Position numbers and translations under genes: made by a program. This document shows positions 1-6,191 of a DNA stretch of 10,984 nucleotides, one piece after another; position 1 is the stretch's first letter, and every line of letters starts with the position of its first letter. Origin of the DNA: CABHOJ01 sp965649545. Lineage in GTDB: Bacteria > Pseudomonadota > Gammaproteobacteria > Burkholderiales > Methylophilaceae. The DNA lies in the NCBI GenBank assembly GCA_965649545.1, contig CBFGLF010000059.1, positions 1 through 10,984 on the forward strand, written 5' to 3'. Below the pieces are notes generated by a model. That model worked only from the letters and a program-made list of their open reading frames with translations, had not been told where the DNA came from and did not search any database.

Positions 1-706
1 GGCCGAAGGCGTCGTCGGTGTTGATGACGGCGTGCGAGAGTCCAGGCCAATCGAACAGTTTGCGCTTGGCGGCGCCGTAGGTGGCCATGTCGCCGTGGTA
101 ATCCAGATGGTCGCGCGACAGGTTGGTGAATACGGCGACATCGAAATGCACGCCGTTGACCCGACCCTGATCAAGGCCATGCGAAGAGACCTCCATGACG
201 GCGGCCGTCGCCCCCTGCTTGAGGTAATCCGCCAGCATGCCATGCAGCAGGATGGGATCCGGGGTGGTGTTGATGGCAGCGGACAAGGCGCCGGGGAAAC
301 CGTTACCCAGCGTGCCGATCACGGCCGTCTTGCGTCCGAGCGTGCCCAACGCCTGCGCCAACCACTGGCTGCACGAAGTTTTGCCGTTGGTGCCGGTCAC
401 GCCGATCATCCAGAGCGCCTTCGAAGGCTGCCCATAGAAGGTGTCGGCAATCCGTCCTGAAGCACCGCGCAAACCTTGAATGGGAAGGTTCGGCAGCTGC
501 CAGTGCTGGTCCCAGTGATAGTCCTGCTGCTCCCACAGCACCGCAGCGGCGCCCTGGGCGACCGCCTGCGCGATGTAGTCGCGACCGTCGCTCTTCTCGC
601 CTGGATAGGCGAGGAACAGGCTGCCTGGACGCACCTTGCGGCTATCGGCCGTGATATCGGTCAGGGTAGCCCCTTGGGTCTTCAGTGTATGGAGGATGTC
701 GTTCAT
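1..706 (-). CDS. murE: MurE, UDP-MurNAc-tripeptide synthetase (N-terminal 235 residues, cut by window edge)
   Basis: This cytoplasmic Mur ligase adds the third stem-peptide residue, normally meso-diaminopimelate in Gram-negative bacteria, to UDP-MurNAc-L-Ala-D-Glu using ATP. The visible part holds the UDP-binding N-terminal domain (about residues 1-95) and the start of the ATPase domain. The P-loop GTNGKT is at residues 105-110, followed by NTTPD near 146-150, MEVSSHGL near 171-178, TNLSRDHLDYHG, and the AAK whose lysine is carbamylated in the family. These are MurE signatures rather than MurC, MurD or MurF. The DNPR motif that selects diaminopimelate lies outside the window, so the substrate is inferred. 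The ATG overlaps the ftsI stop as ATGA (703-706), implying translational coupling. About half of a usual ~495-residue protein is present. Confidence 0.95.
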   Translation of the reverse strand, partial: MNDILHTLKTQGATLTDITADSRKVRPGSLFLAYPGEKSDGRDYIAQAVAQGAAAVLWEQQDYHWDQHWQLPNLPIQGLRGASGRIADTFYGQPSKALWMIGVTGTNGKTSCSQWLAQALGTLGRKTAVIGTLGNGFPGALSAAINTTPDPILLHGMLADYLKQGATAAVMEVSSHGLDQGRVNGVHFDVAVFTNLSRDHLDYHGDMATYGAAKRKLFDWPGLSHAVINTDDAFG

Positions 707-2433
707 ACGACCTCCTTCACTTCCGGCACGTCTTCCGGCGGGATGACGATATTGTCGTTCGGTGCGTCCTGCGGGATCGCCAGCATGCGCAGCGCACCCG
801 ACATCACGTTGCTGAACACCGGCGCGGCCACGGTGCCGCCGTAATAAACGCCGTTACTCGGCTCATCGATCATGACGGCGATGATCAACCGGGGATTCGA
901 AGCCGGTGCCATGCCGACAAATGAGGACACATAGCTGTCCGGCAGATAGCCGCCCGGGCCCAGCTTGTGCGCCGTTCCGGTCTTGCCGGCGACGCGGTAG
1001 CCCAGTACCTGCGCCCTGGGGGCGGTACCGCCGGGTTGCACGGCCAGTTCCAGCATATCCTTGACGCTGTTGGCGGTCTGCGCCGAGAACACCTGCTGAC
1101 CGACCGGCTGCTCGGCGAGCTTGAGCAGACTGACCGGCCGCAGCTCCCCGCCGTTGGCGAATACGGTATAGGCCCGCGCCAGCTGCAGCAGGGTCAGGCT
1201 GATGCCGTGGCCGAACGACATGGTCGCCTGTTCGATCGGCCGCCAGGTCTTGTAATTGCGCACACGTCCCGACGCTTCGCCAGGGAAGCCCACATGCGTC
1301 GGCGTGCCGAACCCCATCTGGTTGAACACGCCCCACAGGTATTGCGGCTGCAGCGAGAGCGCCATCTTGGCCGAGCCGACGTTGGAGGATTTCTGGATCA
1401 CCTGCGCGACGCTGATGAGCCCTTGCGGGTGGGCATCGTGGATGGTGGCGCTGCCGATGCGCAACGTCCCCGGCGAGGTCTGGATCATGGTCTCCGGCGT
1501 GAACGTACCGGCTTCGATCGCGGCGGCGGCAGTCACCGGCTTCAGGGTGGAACCGGGCTCGAACATATCGACGATGGCGCGGTTGCGGGATTTGCCTGCG
1601 ATCTTCACGGGGTTGTTCGGGTTGTAGGTCGGCAGGTTGACCATCGCCAACACTTCGCCTGACTTGGCGTCGAGCACGATCGCAGCCCCAGCCTTGGCCT
1701 TATGGGCTTCCACGGCATTGGCGAGCTCTCTATAGGCGAGGTACTGGATCTTGCGGTCGATGGACAGCACCAGGTCCTTGCCATCTTGCGGTACCTTCAC
1801 CGCTTCGAGGTCCTCGACGATGTGCCCCTGCCTGTCCTTGATCACGCGGCGACTGCCGGGCTTGCCGGAGAGCCAGGTTTGGTACTTGAGCTCGAAGCCT
1901 TCCTGCCCGTGATCGTCGATACCGGTGAAACCGACCAGGTGCGCCGTCACCTCACCTGCCGGATAGTAACGACGGTACTCCCGCTGCATGAACACTCCGG
2001 AGATACCGAGACGCATCACCTGGTGCGCCAGCTCGGGCGGAATACGGCGCTTGATGTAGACGAACTCGCGCGTGCTGTTGGAGAGTTTCTTGCCCAGATC
2101 GGCCGGCTTGAGGCCGAGCAGCTTGGCGAGTTTGGCGGTCTGCTCGGGTGTGATCTTGACGTCCGAAGGGTTGGCCCAGATGGATTCCACCGGCGTACTG
2201 ATCGCCAGCGGTTCACCGTAGCGGTCGGTGATCATGCCTCGATGTGCGGGCAAGGTCATGGCACGGCTGTAGCGCGCATCGCCCTCTTTCTGCAGGAAGC
2301 CCTTGTGCATGCCCTGCAGGTAGACGCCTCGACCCAGCAACACGGCGAACCCCATCAGCACTGCGATCAGCAGGACGCGACGGCGCCATGCGGGCAGCTT
2401 GATCATGAGTTGCTGGGTCGCGGCGTGGTTCAT
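703..2433 (-). CDS. ftsI: FtsI (PBP3), septal peptidoglycan DD-transpeptidase
   Basis: This is the class B penicillin-binding protein that cross-links peptidoglycan at the division septum, working with FtsW and FtsQLB. The 576 residues are close to E. coli FtsI (588). A short cytoplasmic tail is followed by one membrane anchor at about residues 18-39, the non-catalytic pedestal domain (about 60-230), and the transpeptidase domain. The catalytic motifs are all present: S295-T-L-K298 in EPGSTLKP, S349-S-N351, and K484-T-G486 in VAGKTGTA. There is no C-terminal PASTA domain. The start overlaps the ftsL stop as ATGA (2430-2433) and the stop overlaps the murE start, so it is an internal gene of the dcw operon. 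No key residue is missing. Confidence 0.97.
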   Translation of the reverse strand: MNHAATQQLMIKLPAWRRRVLLIAVLMGFAVLLGRGVYLQGMHKGFLQKEGDARYSRAMTLPAHRGMITDRYGEPLAISTPVESIWANPSDVKITPEQTAKLAKLLGLKPADLGKKLSNSTREFVYIKRRIPPELAHQVMRLGISGVFMQREYRRYYPAGEVTAHLVGFTGIDDHGQEGFELKYQTWLSGKPGSRRVIKDRQGHIVEDLEAVKVPQDGKDLVLSIDRKIQYLAYRELANAVEAHKAKAGAAIVLDAKSGEVLAMVNLPTYNPNNPVKIAGKSRNRAIVDMFEPGSTLKPVTAAAAIEAGTFTPETMIQTSPGTLRIGSATIHDAHPQGLISVAQVIQKSSNVGSAKMALSLQPQYLWGVFNQMGFGTPTHVGFPGEASGRVRNYKTWRPIEQATMSFGHGISLTLLQLARAYTVFANGGELRPVSLLKLAEQPVGQQVFSAQTANSVKDMLELAVQPGGTAPRAQVLGYRVAGKTGTAHKLGPGGYLPDSYVSSFVGMAPASNPRLIIAVMIDEPSNGVYYGGTVAAPVFSNVMSGALRMLAIPQDAPNDNIVIPPEDVPEVKEVV

Positions 2434-2726
2434 GGTGAGGATTTCACACCTTGATGGATGGCGGCACCCGGCACGACCACCTGGATGCGCTTGGCATCAG
2501 GCACCTGCATCTGCAAGCGCTGACTGGCGATCTGTTCGATGCGGGCATGCATGGCCCAGGTGCTCTGCTCCAGCTGTAACTGTCCCCATTCGATATCGGA
2601 TTGCCTGGCCATGTCCTGTTGCTGCTGCAACTCGAAATACAGTTTGCGCGACTTGTGCTGAGCCGTGATCGAGCCCAGCGCGGTAGCGATCAGCACGAAG
2701 AACAGGATGAGGTTGAGTCGCGTCAT
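2430..2726 (-). CDS. ftsL: FtsL, bitopic division protein
   Basis: FtsL is a small inner-membrane divisome protein that forms a complex with FtsB and FtsQ and activates FtsW-FtsI. This version has 98 residues: a very short cytoplasmic end (MTRLN), one hydrophobic helix (about residues 4-20), then a Gln- and Leu-rich periplasmic coiled coil (about 25-80). I chose the ATG at 2726 because GGAGG (2740-2736) lies 9 bases upstream, which is good spacing, and because the rsmH stop is at 2731-2733, giving a 4-base gap. A longer frame from the ATG at 2759 would add 11 mostly basic residues and overlap rsmH; it is possible but less likely. The identification rests on size, topology and position between rsmH and ftsI, since FtsL is poorly conserved. 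Confidence 0.9.
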   Translation of the reverse strand: MTRLNLILFFVLIATALGSITAQHKSRKLYFELQQQQDMARQSDIEWGQLQLEQSTWAMHARIEQIASQRLQMQVPDAKRIQVVVPGAAIHQGVKSSP

Positions 2727-2730
2727 GTGC

Positions 2731-3723
2731 TTACGCCTCCGCCGTTCTCTCGGCGACACGCAGCACGGCGCTGCGAGAGCGCGGGTTGCGCTTGATCTCG
2801 GCTGCCGAGGGTTTGATGGCCCGACCGACCGCCATCAGCCGCGGCTGCGGCAGATCCTTGGCGCGCACCGGAAAATTCGCGGGCAGATCATCACGATCCT
2901 GTTCGCCACGGATGAAGCGCTTGACGATGCGGTCTTCCAGCGAGTGGAAGCTGATGACTGCCAGGCGTCCGCCTGCAGCCAGTACACGCATGCATTGCGG
3001 CAGGACTAGCGACAATTCCTCAAGCTCCTGATTGAGGAAAATCCGTAAAGCTTGAAAGGTGCGCGTCGCCGGATCTTGGCCAGGCTCGATCCGGGGAACC
3101 GTCCCTGCCACGATCTTGGCAAGTTGTCCGGTAGTGGTGATGGGCTGCCCCCCTGTGCGTGCCGCAATAACCGCCCTTGCAATCTGTTTAGCAAACCGTT
3201 CTTCACCATAATCTTTGATCACCCCTGTCAATTGTTGCTCTGTTGCCTCCGCGAGGAACTCAGCCGCTGTTTGGCCGCGGCTTTGGTCCATACGCATATC
3301 GAGCGGTCCGTCGAACCTGAAACTGAACCCACGATCTCCTTCGTCGATCTGCGGCGAGGAGATCCCCAGATCCAGTAATACGCCCTGCACTTCCGTCACA
3401 CCCAATTCGCCTAAGGCGCGCTCCATCTCGGAGAAATGCCGATGCACGATGCGGAACCTGGGATCGTCGATCGCTGCTGCCGCATGCACGGCAGCCAGGT
3501 CACGATCGAGCGCGATGAGCCGCCCCTTGTCACCAAGGCGCTGCAGGATGCGGCGACTATGTCCGCCACGACCGAACGTGCCGTCGACGTAGGTGCCGCC
3601 GGGCTTGATCGCCAGGGCTTCCACCGCCTCATCGAGCAGAACCGACACATGCTGCAGATCTTTTGAAGAATCCAGGGAAAGTGAATCTGTTGAAGCAGAT
3701 GGGTGGCGTGAGCGCGCGCTCAC
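2731..3723 (-). CDS. rsmH: RsmH, 16S rRNA (cytosine-1402-N4)-methyltransferase
   Basis: RsmH (formerly MraW) uses S-adenosylmethionine to methylate N4 of C1402 in the ribosomal decoding centre. RsmI, also encoded here, adds the 2'-O-methyl group to the same nucleotide. The protein has 330 residues. Visible signatures are HVSVLLDEAV (25-34), the SAM loop DGTFGRGGHS (47-56), ALDRD (71-75), LLDLGISSPQ (116-125), FSFRFDGPLDMRMD (133-146), TFQALRIFLNQEL and VISFHSLEDRIVKRF. The start is GTG at 3723, overlapping the mraZ stop as GTGA. It is supported by GGAGGG at 3738-3733, and there is no later start that keeps HVSVLLDEAV. Compared with E. coli, this adds about 18 Ser-rich residues at the N-terminus. 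Confidence 0.97.
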   Translation of the reverse strand: MSARSRHPSASTDSLSLDSSKDLQHVSVLLDEAVEALAIKPGGTYVDGTFGRGGHSRRILQRLGDKGRLIALDRDLAAVHAAAAIDDPRFRIVHRHFSEMERALGELGVTEVQGVLLDLGISSPQIDEGDRGFSFRFDGPLDMRMDQSRGQTAAEFLAEATEQQLTGVIKDYGEERFAKQIARAVIAARTGGQPITTTGQLAKIVAGTVPRIEPGQDPATRTFQALRIFLNQELEELSLVLPQCMRVLAAGGRLAVISFHSLEDRIVKRFIRGEQDRDDLPANFPVRAKDLPQPRLMAVGRAIKPSAAEIKRNPRSRSAVLRVAERTAEA

Positions 3724-4166
3724 AGCGAGAAACCCTCCAGCTCGGGAGGGAGCTCCATATCGTCACCGGCCAATACGCCCTCGAGTTGGGCGCGCCAGGC
3801 GTCGAGGTTCCACAATTCAAAGTGACTGCCTTGCCCGACCAGCATGGCCTGTTTCTCCAGGCCGGCGAACTCGCGCAGTACGGGCGACACCAGCAGGCGA
3901 CCCGCCGTATCGAGTTCGATGTCCTCGGCGAAGCCGACGAGCATGCGTTGCAGTTTGCTGGATTGTTTGTCGAAACTGGAGAGGGCCATCATCTTCGCCT
4001 GGATCGGTTCCCAGGCGGGCTGAGGGTAAAGTAGCAGGCAACGATGCGGATGCGCGGTCAGCACAAGATGGCCTGCGCATTGCGCAAGCAGGGCATCGCG
4101 GTGCTTGGACGGCACCGCCAGCCTACCTTTGGCATCCAGATTCAGAGATGTTGCACCGCGAAACAT
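3720..4166 (-). CDS. mraZ: MraZ, AbrB-fold transcriptional regulator of the dcw cluster
   Basis: MraZ is a ring-forming DNA-binding protein that represses its own operon in E. coli by binding spaced repeats at the promoter. The 148 residues hold two tandem SpoVT-AbrB half-domains: one around FRGATSLNLDAKGRLAVPSK (residues 2-21) and the second around DIELDTAGRLLVSPVLREF (82-100). Both carry the LDxxGRL-type signature that defines the family. The ATG at 4166 is preceded by AAGGGG about 6 bases upstream. It is the first gene of the dcw operon and its stop overlaps the GTG of rsmH. Four likely MraZ boxes lie directly upstream (4234-4269), so feedback control is expected. Confidence 0.97.
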   Translation of the reverse strand: MFRGATSLNLDAKGRLAVPSKHRDALLAQCAGHLVLTAHPHRCLLLYPQPAWEPIQAKMMALSSFDKQSSKLQRMLVGFAEDIELDTAGRLLVSPVLREFAGLEKQAMLVGQGSHFELWNLDAWRAQLEGVLAGDDMELPPELEGFSL

Positions 4167-4233
4167 GAGGCCCCTTTATTGATGTGGAATAACAGGAGGA
4201 ACTGCTGACCGCCCTTAGCTTCGATCAGCAATT

Positions 4234-4270
4234 CCCCACAAAACTCCACTTTTCTCCACTGGCCCCCACT
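4234..4270 (-). promoter_or_regulatory. Array of four MraZ operator boxes
   Basis: Reading the minus strand, the boxes are GTGGGG (4269-4264), GTGGAG (4259-4254), GTGGAG (4249-4244) and GTGGGG (4239-4234). They are four direct repeats with an exact 10-base period, or one helical turn, so all face the same side of the DNA. In E. coli MraZ binds direct TGGGN repeats separated by 5 bases upstream of mraZ, which is the same layout. The first box shares bases with the predicted -10 hexamer and the rest extend into the transcribed leader, which fits repression by blocking RNA polymerase. The repeats are seen directly; binding and repression are inferred from the family. Confidence 0.88.
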
Positions 4271-4296
4271 ATAGTTAAAAAAAAAGGGCCATGCAA
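4268..4296 (-). promoter_or_regulatory. Predicted sigma-70 promoter of mraZ/dcw operon
   Basis: On the minus strand TTGCAT (4296-4291) is separated by 17 bases from TATAGT (4273-4268). The -10 matches the consensus at 5 of 6 positions; the -35 keeps only TTG. Transcription would begin near 4261, giving a leader of about 95 bases before the mraZ ATG at 4166. The -10 overlaps the first MraZ box, and the -35 lies in the loop of the neighbouring hairpin. The leader also has TGCTGA/TCAGCA arms (4225-4230 and 4203-4208) with a 16-base loop, significance unknown. Confidence 0.6.
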
Positions 4297-4305
4297 GCCC
4301 TTTTT
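4277..4305 (-). terminator. Rho-independent-type hairpin, probable end of rnpB transcription
   Basis: AAAAAGGGC (4281-4289) and GCCCTTTTT (4297-4305) form a perfect 9-bp stem around a 7-base loop. On the minus strand the right arm continues into nine T residues in total (4285-4277), the classic intrinsic terminator form; on the plus strand five T follow the GC stem. It lies about 155 bases beyond the 3' end of rnpB and just before mraZ, so it most likely insulates mraZ from minus-strand readthrough. The GC part of the stem is only 4 bp, so its efficiency is uncertain. Confidence 0.7.
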
Positions 4306-4459
4306 GGTGATTTTTCCTTTACAGGACAATGACTTAGGTAATTTTGCTAATGAAAATTTTATCCTTAATAATGAAGGGGATAGCAAATTAAGTGAAAGTG
4401 CTTTATGAGCACAATGACAGAGGGCATTGAATCGATGTAGTGCGAATAATCAGGGGAAG
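4306..4459. other. AT-rich spacer between rnpB and the mraZ control region
   Basis: This stretch is clearly richer in A and T than the genes around it and I see no convincing reading frame in it. Minor structure: a small hairpin GTGCT-N5-AGCAC (4398-4412), which on the minus strand is followed by TTTC and could be a weak rnpB 3' signal; and a 7-base inverted pair TTTGCTA (4343-4349) / TAGCAAA (4381-4387) with a 31-base gap. Neither is strong enough to name. Confidence 0.5.
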
Positions 4460-4765
4460 GAGAAGCTGGCCGATAAGCCGGGTTCTGTTCCCACATTGCT
4501 GTGGGCGACAGTCATTCATCTAGGCGCACGATTGCTCGTGCGCTCGAGCAGCCTACCCGGTAGCAGCGCGAGCCACGCTATCGCTACCCTATTTGGCTTT
4601 GCTCCGGATGGAGGTTACCGCGTTTCACGTCCACCTTGCGGTTTACTCGTCTCTGTGGCCCTGTTCCTCGCCTCACGGCGTACGGCCGTTAGCCGTCATC
4701 CCGCTCTGCGGAGCCCGGACTTTCCTCCCCCTGTTCGCACAGGCGGCGACTGTCTGGCCAGCTTC
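4460..4765 (-). ncRNA. rnpB: RNase P RNA, bacterial type A
   Basis: This is the catalytic RNA of ribonuclease P, which removes 5' leaders from tRNA precursors. On the minus strand the 5' end GAAGCTGGCC (4765-4756) pairs perfectly over 10 bp with the 3' GGCCAGCTTC (4471-4462) to form helix P1. The conserved blocks appear in order: GAGGAAAGTCCGGGCTCC near the 5' end, CCGGGTAGGC in the middle, AGATGAATGACTGTC and ACAGAACCCGGCTTATCGG near the 3' end. The length of about 305 bases is slightly under E. coli M1 RNA (377). The mature 3' end may extend a few bases below 4462. A -10 element ends 6 bases before 4765. No protein in this interval is credible. Confidence 0.96.
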
Positions 4766-4771
4766 AAGCTT

Positions 4772-4777
4772 ATTTTA
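4772..4777 (-). promoter_or_regulatory. -10 element of the rnpB promoter
   Basis: TAAAAT on the minus strand (4777-4772) ends 6 bases before the RNase P RNA 5' end at 4765, which fits a transcript starting at or next to the mature 5' end. I find no good -35 hexamer at the usual distance. Confidence 0.5.
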
Positions 4778-4847
4778 CCACGCCAGCCTGAACGGCATGA
4801 CGCTAAACCCGCCTAGGCGAGATGTGCGATACAGGACGAGCCGTGTA

Positions 4848-4985
4848 TTACAGATAGATAACGGCAGGGAATACCGTGATGGCAAGCACGATCACGATCC
4901 ATTCCATTCCCCAGCGTTCAAGATGCCCCGTGAAATGCAAAATGATTGCAATGACCGCAACCAGAAAATAGAGTGCAAACAGCAT
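4848..4985 (-). CDS. Small two-helix membrane protein, 45 residues, unknown function
   Basis: I do not recognise this gene. The frame opens with ATG (4985-4983), has GAGG (4995-4992) 6 bases upstream, and ends at TAA (4848-4850). The product starts MLFALYFLVAVIAIIL and ends in VIVLAITVFPAVIYL. It has two hydrophobic helices (about residues 2-17 and 29-45) joined by a short loop HFTGHLERWGMEW with charged and aromatic residues, so a hairpin in the inner membrane is likely. It begins 49 bases after the aminotransferase stop on the same strand and could share its transcript; rnpB follows 82 bases on. The ribosome binding site, clean hydrophobic pattern and lack of any competing feature support it, but so short a frame needs conservation to be sure. 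Confidence 0.65.
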   Translation of the reverse strand: MLFALYFLVAVIAIILHFTGHLERWGMEWIVIVLAITVFPAVIYL

Positions 4986-5018
4986 GATGACCTCGTAGTT
5001 TTAGTTATCCAGCCAAAC

Positions 5019-5037
5019 TGATACAACGCTCGTATCA
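5019..5037. repeat. Inverted repeat at the 3' end of the aminotransferase gene
   Basis: TGATAC (5019-5024) and GTATCA (5032-5037) form a perfect 6-bp dyad around 7 bases. It overlaps the aminotransferase stop codon (5035-5037) and precedes the small membrane ORF. With no T tract it is not a standard terminator. It could be an operator, an mRNA-stabilising hairpin or chance. Confidence 0.4.
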
Positions 5038-6189
5038 TACTCTCCAATTTTGCGTTGCCAATACCGCCTCGAGTGCCGCCAGGCAGGTTTCGACATTCCG
5101 GCGAGTGGCGCTGGTGCCCATGAGCCCGATGCGCACGGTCTTGCCGGCCAATTCGCCCAAGCCCGCACCGATCTCGATGCCATGGTGCGTGAGCAGGTCT
5201 GCGCGCAACCGCGCTTCGTCGATACCCGGCGGCACGACCACGGTGTTGAGCTGAGGCAAGCGGTGAGGCGCTGCCACCAGCAGCGTCAGCCCCAATCGCT
5301 CCAGCCCGTCCATCAGCAATCCGTGCATCTCACGATGTCGTTGCCAACGCGCCTCCAGCCCTTCTTCCGCTAGCATGACGAGCGATTCGTGCAGTCCGTA
5401 GAGGGCATTGATGGGCGCCGTGTGATGGTAGGTGCGCTTGGCCGTCTTGTCGCTGCCACCCCAGTAACTCATGACCAGTCCGAGGTCCATGAACCAGCTT
5501 TGCACAGGCGATTGACGCGCTTTGATCCTGGCGACCGCCCGCTCACCAAAGGTCACGGGCGACAGCCCCGGCGTGCAGGACAAACCCTTCTGGCTGGCCG
5601 AGTAGACGGCGTCCAGGCCCCATGCATCCACCATGACAGGCGTGCAGCCGAGCGAGGTCACGGTATCGCAGATGACCAACGCGCCATGACGCCGCGCGAT
5701 CTCCGCCAGCGTTTTGACGTCGGACTGGGCCCCGGTGGAGGTCTCGGCATGCACGAAAGCGACCACCTTGGTATCGGGATGGCGCTTGAGCGCGTCCTCC
5801 AGTTTCTGCGGATCGACCGGCTTACCCCAGTCATCTTCCACGGTGACAAGCTCACCCCGACAACGCAAGACGTTCTCGATCATGCGCCGACCGAATACGC
5901 CGTTACTGCATACGATGACCTTGTCGCCGGGTTCGACCAGATTGACGAAACAGGTCTCCATACCGACCATGCCCGGTGCAGAGAGCGCGAAAGTCAGCTC
6001 GTTATCGGTTTGGAAGGCATAGCGCGTGAGCGCCTTCAAGTCCTCCAGCATGTCGGTGAAACGGGGATCCAGATGGCCGATAGTCGGTCTTGCCATGGCC
6101 GCCAGCACACGTGGATGGACATCGGATGGGCCTGGCCCCAGCAGGATACGCTGCGGCGGCTGGAAGGCGCTTGCGACCGGCCGTTGCAT
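5035..6189 (-). CDS. Alanine/serine-glyoxylate aminotransferase (class V, PLP-dependent)
   Basis: This pyridoxal-phosphate enzyme of fold type I moves an amino group from alanine or serine to glyoxylate, making glycine. The 384 residues follow human AGXT closely: LLGPGPSDVHPRVLAAM (16-32), HAETSTG (147-153), D175 in CDTVTSLG (binds the PLP pyridine ring), the PLP lysine K201 in YSASQKGLS, TYHHTAPINALYGLHESL (253-270), and R353 in VRIGLMG, the likely substrate-carboxylate arginine. The preferred donor (EC 2.6.1.44, 2.6.1.45 or 2.6.1.51) cannot be read from the sequence. The ATG is 2 bases after the pyrC stop with AGGA 7 bases upstream, so it is translated with pyrC. The role is probably glyoxylate disposal and glycine/serine exchange. 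No residue looks defective. Confidence 0.93.
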   Translation of the reverse strand: MQRPVASAFQPPQRILLGPGPSDVHPRVLAAMARPTIGHLDPRFTDMLEDLKALTRYAFQTDNELTFALSAPGMVGMETCFVNLVEPGDKVIVCSNGVFGRRMIENVLRCRGELVTVEDDWGKPVDPQKLEDALKRHPDTKVVAFVHAETSTGAQSDVKTLAEIARRHGALVICDTVTSLGCTPVMVDAWGLDAVYSASQKGLSCTPGLSPVTFGERAVARIKARQSPVQSWFMDLGLVMSYWGGSDKTAKRTYHHTAPINALYGLHESLVMLAEEGLEARWQRHREMHGLLMDGLERLGLTLLVAAPHRLPQLNTVVVPPGIDEARLRADLLTHHGIEIGAGLGELAGKTVRIGLMGTSATRRNVETCLAALEAVLATQNWRV

Positions 6190-6191
6190 GA

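Noticed and set aside
967..2454. Two long plus-strand frames (967-1662 and 1702-2454) antisense to ftsI
   Set aside because: They lie wholly opposite a complete FtsI with all catalytic motifs. Their translations are Arg/Gly/His-rich with no recognisable domain, as expected for shadows of a GC-rich gene.
2727..2759. Longer FtsL start at 2759
   Set aside because: It would add a basic tail overlapping rsmH, while the ATG at 2726 has GGAGG at 9 bases and gives the usual length.
4427..4816. A plus-strand 129-residue frame across the RNase P RNA region, and a second one from 4593
   Set aside because: Both cross the rnpB gene, whose conserved blocks and 10-bp P1 helix explain the sequence. No ribosome binding site or family resemblance.
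4810..4819. Palindrome CGCCTAGGCG between the small ORF and rnpB
   Set aside because: A 10-base perfect palindrome without a loop or T tract is too short to call a terminator or binding site on its own.
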